Shown here: positions 5,741-7,199 of the stretch, in pieces
Numbering within the stretch: the first letter of the stretch is position 1
How the letters are laid out: every line of letters starts with the position of its first letter
From: an uncultured Pseudorhodobacter sp.
GTDB lineage: Bacteria; Pseudomonadota; Alphaproteobacteria; Rhodobacterales; Rhodobacteraceae
NCBI GenBank assembly: GCA_945952425.1
Contig: CAMFIX010000148.1
Span: 1-7,199 of the forward strand
DNA: 7,199 nucleotides
Reading direction: 5' to 3'
Notes under the pieces: model-generated
Seen by the model: only the letters and a program-made list of their open reading frames with translations
The model's database searches: none
What the model was told of the DNA's origin: nothing
Translations under genes and position numbers: made by a program

Positions 5741-6406
5741 CGTGCCGTCGGCCCGCGTGCCGTAAACCCCGTGCAAGAGCGCGCGCAGCGCCGCCTCTTG
5801 CCGGGCCTGCACCTCGGGCCCCGTCAGCCCCGCGCCGCCCAGCACCGCCAGCCCCTCGACCGCCGCCACCAGCGCCGCGTTCAGCGCAAAGACATCCCGC
5901 CCGGGCGGAGGCGCCAAGCCCGCCGCCCGCAGCTTCAGCCAGTCGCGGATCGCCTCGCCCCGCGCCGCCCTAAAGGCCTCGGTCGCGGCAGAGGGCGCGG
6001 CGACCTCCATCACGCGCAGCTGGCGATATTGTGCATCCGCCACCATGAAGCGGTAGAGCGCGATCAATAGGTGTTCCATCAGCCCGGCATAGCTTGGGGG
6101 CCGGGGGTGGTTGGCGCCCGTCGCCAGGGCGGTCCCAGCAGTCGGCGGGGCAACGGCGGGAGGTTCGATTGCGGGGTCAGTCGGCAGCGCCTCCCCCCCC
6201 AGGGCCGCGGTCAGTCGCCCCGCCACCTTGCGCCCCAGCGCCTGCAACAGCCCCTCCAGCCCGCCGAAATAACGGTAGATCAGCTGCTTGTCCGCCTCGG
6301 CCCGCCTTGCGATCGGGTTGATTCCCAACGCGGCGAAACCCTCCGCGGCCAGGATCTCCAGGGCGGCATTCAGAATGCGGTCGGTGGTGTCTTCGCGGTT
6401 GCCCAT
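5732..6406 (-). CDS. TetR/AcrR family transcriptional repressor
   Basis: A 224-aa one-component regulator, expected to bind DNA as a dimer and release it on ligand binding. The N-terminal DNA-binding domain is clear: a first helix TTDRILNAALEILAAEGF (7-24), then the helix-turn-helix INPIARRAEADKQLIYRYFGGLEGLLQAL (about 29-57). Residues 72-105 form a Pro/Ala/Thr-rich, probably disordered stretch not usual at this point. The C-terminal domain (about 106-215) is helical but gives no ligand clue. ATG 6406 is chosen because the HTH then begins at the normal distance from the N-terminus. GTG 6439 would add 11 residues and lie inside the palindrome, almost on the predicted transcription start. The ribosome site is weak (GGA, purine-rich). 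It is divergent from the membrane-protein gene and very probably represses both through the two palindromes between them. Confidence 0.9.
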   Translation of the reverse strand: MGNREDTTDRILNAALEILAAEGFAALGINPIARRAEADKQLIYRYFGGLEGLLQALGRKVAGRLTAALGGEALPTDPAIEPPAVAPPTAGTALATGANHPRPPSYAGLMEHLLIALYRFMVADAQYRQLRVMEVAAPSAATEAFRAARGEAIRDWLKLRAAGLAPPPGRDVFALNAALVAAVEGLAVLGGAGLTGPEVQARQEAALRALLHGVYGTRADGTGG

Positions 6407-6429
6407 AGTTTTTTCCAGACGGGAGTCGA

Positions 6430-6455
6430 AAAAAGTCACCGATTGGTGACTTTTT
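6430..6455. promoter_or_regulatory. Operator 1: GTCACCGATTGGTGAC core with A5/T5 flanks
   Basis: The core 6435-6450 has perfect 6-bp arms GTCACC/GGTGAC around GATT. Flanking A5 and T5 extend the inverted repeat to 11 bp per arm. It overlaps the predicted -10 of the TetR promoter, as expected for autoregulation. The shape, a GC stem with a T-run, also resembles a bidirectional intrinsic terminator. Its matched partner 34 bases away argues for an operator. Confidence 0.75.
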
Positions 6456-6486
6456 CCTTGCGCGACTCGGTTCGCAAGTTTATGTC
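6449..6486. promoter_or_regulatory. Overlapping divergent promoters for the TetR and membrane-protein genes
   Basis: Plus direction: TTGCGC (6458-6463), 17-bp spacer, TATGTC (6481-6486), predicting a start near 6493 and a leader of about 32 nt. Minus direction: TTGCGA (complement of 6477-6472), 17-bp spacer, AAAAGT (6454-6449), predicting a start near 6442. The two -35 elements form the inverted repeat CTTGCG/CGCAAG (6457-6462 and 6473-6478). The -10 hexamers are imperfect, so the call leans on the symmetric layout. Confidence 0.5.
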
Positions 6487-6499
6487 ACCGACCAGTGAC
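6484..6499. promoter_or_regulatory. Operator 2: GTCACCGACCAGTGAC
   Basis: This matches operator 1 at 13 of 16 positions, with arms GTCAC/GTGAC and the same 16-bp length. It overlaps the predicted -10 of the membrane-protein promoter (6481-6486) and covers the predicted transcription start, so repressor binding would block that promoter. The arm ends GTCAC/GTGAC are identical to operator 1; the differences are TT to CC in the centre and G to A at position 11. Confidence 0.7.
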
Positions 6500-6524
6500 A
6501 AGCTCAACCCCAGGAACCGCCGCC

Positions 6525-7199
6525 ATGAAATCCGCCCTGCCGACCCCCCGCCAGTTCGTCCCTTCCTTCGCCCTGGACACCGCGCCCCCCGCCAAGGCCG
6601 CCCCCGCCCGCGGCACGGCAATCGCCCTCGTCGCCCTGGCCGTCTTCTTCAACCTGCCTTTCTCGCATCTCGCCTCCACCTTCGACTACCCCGACATCCT
6701 GCGCCAGCCGACCGAGACGATCCTGGCCGCCTTCCAGGCCGGGGGCGCCGAGCTGGTCGCCACCTGGTATGCTTTCGCGCTCGCCGCCATGCTGATGGTG
6801 CCGATGAGCCTGGTCCATGCTTTCGCCGCCGGTCGGATGCGGCGGCCCGAGATTGCGCTGTCGGCCGCGCTGATCGGCGTTTTGGCGGGGCTGTTGCAGG
6901 CCATGGGCCTGCTGCGCTGGGTGCTCGTCGTGCCGGGCTTGGCCGCGCGGGGCGATGTGGCGGGCTTTGCCCTGGTGCATGACTATGCGGGCCTCGCCTT
7001 GGGCGAGCATCTCGGCATGCTGCTCACCGCGGGCCATGTCGCGCTGATCGGCCTGCTGCAATGGGGCGAGCGGCGGCGCATCGCCGCGGGCCTGGCGCTG
7101 GCCGTCACCGCCCTGATCGGGTTCGGCGCGATGGAGGGCCCCGCGCTCGCCATGGGCGCCGCGGGGACGATCTTTGCGCTCAGCGCCATGGTGGGCTAC
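6525..7199 (+). CDS. Polytopic membrane protein, DUF4386-like, 3' end beyond the window
   Basis: 225 codons are open to the window edge with no stop. A cytoplasm-like N-terminal tail of about 30 residues, rich in Pro/Ala, is followed by about six hydrophobic segments at roughly 31-49, 77-101, 110-138, 155-179, 187-203 and 209-225, so it is an inner-membrane protein. The FDYPDILRQPTETILAAFQAGG segment (53-74) followed by WYAFALAAM (81-89) resembles proteins annotated DUF4386, whose function is unknown; this match is from memory and moderate. AGGA (6512-6515) lies nine bases before ATG 6525. The divergent TetR gene and the operator over its promoter suggest expression is induced by the repressor's ligand. 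Such pairs often involve export or detoxification, but nothing in this protein shows transport. Antisense open frames over this region are shadows. Confidence 0.7.
   Translation, partial: MKSALPTPRQFVPSFALDTAPPAKAAPARGTAIALVALAVFFNLPFSHLASTFDYPDILRQPTETILAAFQAGGAELVATWYAFALAAMLMVPMSLVHAFAAGRMRRPEIALSAALIGVLAGLLQAMGLLRWVLVVPGLAARGDVAGFALVHDYAGLALGEHLGMLLTAGHVALIGLLQWGERRRIAAGLALAVTALIGFGAMEGPALAMGAAGTIFALSAMVGY

Noticed and set aside
6407..6439. GTG start at 6439 for the TetR gene
   Set aside because: It lies within the palindromic operator and a few bases from the predicted transcription start. ATG 6406 gives a normal distance to the helix-turn-helix.
6504..7061. Minus-strand open frame of 185 codons opposite the membrane protein
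   Set aside because: It is Gln/Gly/Arg-rich and domain-free, while the opposite strand encodes regular hydrophobic spans with a ribosome site.
30..7199. CRISPR array, tRNA/rRNA, insertion sequence, toxin-antitoxin or defence locus
   Set aside because: No regularly spaced repeats, no tRNA or rRNA-like sequence, no transposase or integrase motifs and no toxin-antitoxin gene pair were seen. The genes are mostly ordinary chromosomal families.

Overview
The window is high-GC, densely coded DNA. Its gene content (DUF2794 protein, IalB-like periplasmic protein, Rhizobium-type asparaginase, M17/C40 hydrolase pair) points to an alphaproteobacterium, most likely Rhodobacteraceae (Paracoccus/Rhodobacter-like). 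That placement is from family recognition only; no search was run. The first 29 bases are not genomic: they match the Illumina Nextera read-1 adapter, including the 19-bp Tn5 mosaic end. The left edge is therefore an untrimmed contig end, and the first gene is cut there.

Layout. (1) 30-445, minus: 3'-truncated secreted IalB-family protein. (2) 604-1611, plus: complete type II (Rhizobium-type) L-asparaginase, divergent from ialB across a 158-bp gap with a 7-bp inverted repeat, and followed by two strong hairpins. (3) 1829-2164, plus: small DUF2794 protein. (4) 2191-4877, minus, convergent with DUF2794: a three-gene unit, transcribed from right to left. It holds an unrecognised 129-aa helical protein, an M17 leucyl-aminopeptidase-family enzyme, and a C40 NlpC/P60 hydrolase that starts one base after the aminopeptidase stop. 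(5) 5073-5717, plus: beta-carbonic anhydrase, divergent from the unit. (6) 5732-6406, minus: TetR-family repressor, convergent with the carbonic anhydrase. (7) 6525-7199, plus: polytopic membrane protein (DUF4386-like), running off the right edge and divergent from the repressor.

How the parts fit. The M17 peptidase and C40 hydrolase are probably translationally coupled and may act on cell-wall-derived peptides. The aminopeptidase ribosome-binding site lies in one arm of a perfect 7-bp hairpin. The TetR/membrane-protein pair is a self-contained regulatory module. Two matching 16-bp palindromes (GTCACCGA-NN-RGTGAC) sit symmetrically at the two predicted -10 elements of overlapping back-to-back promoters, so the repressor probably controls both itself and the membrane protein.

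Most genes here are ordinary chromosomal enzymes. I see no CRISPR array, RNA gene, prophage, insertion sequence or clear defence system. The most noteworthy signals are the paired operators, the start-site hairpin, the unrecognised 129-aa protein and the adapter artefact.
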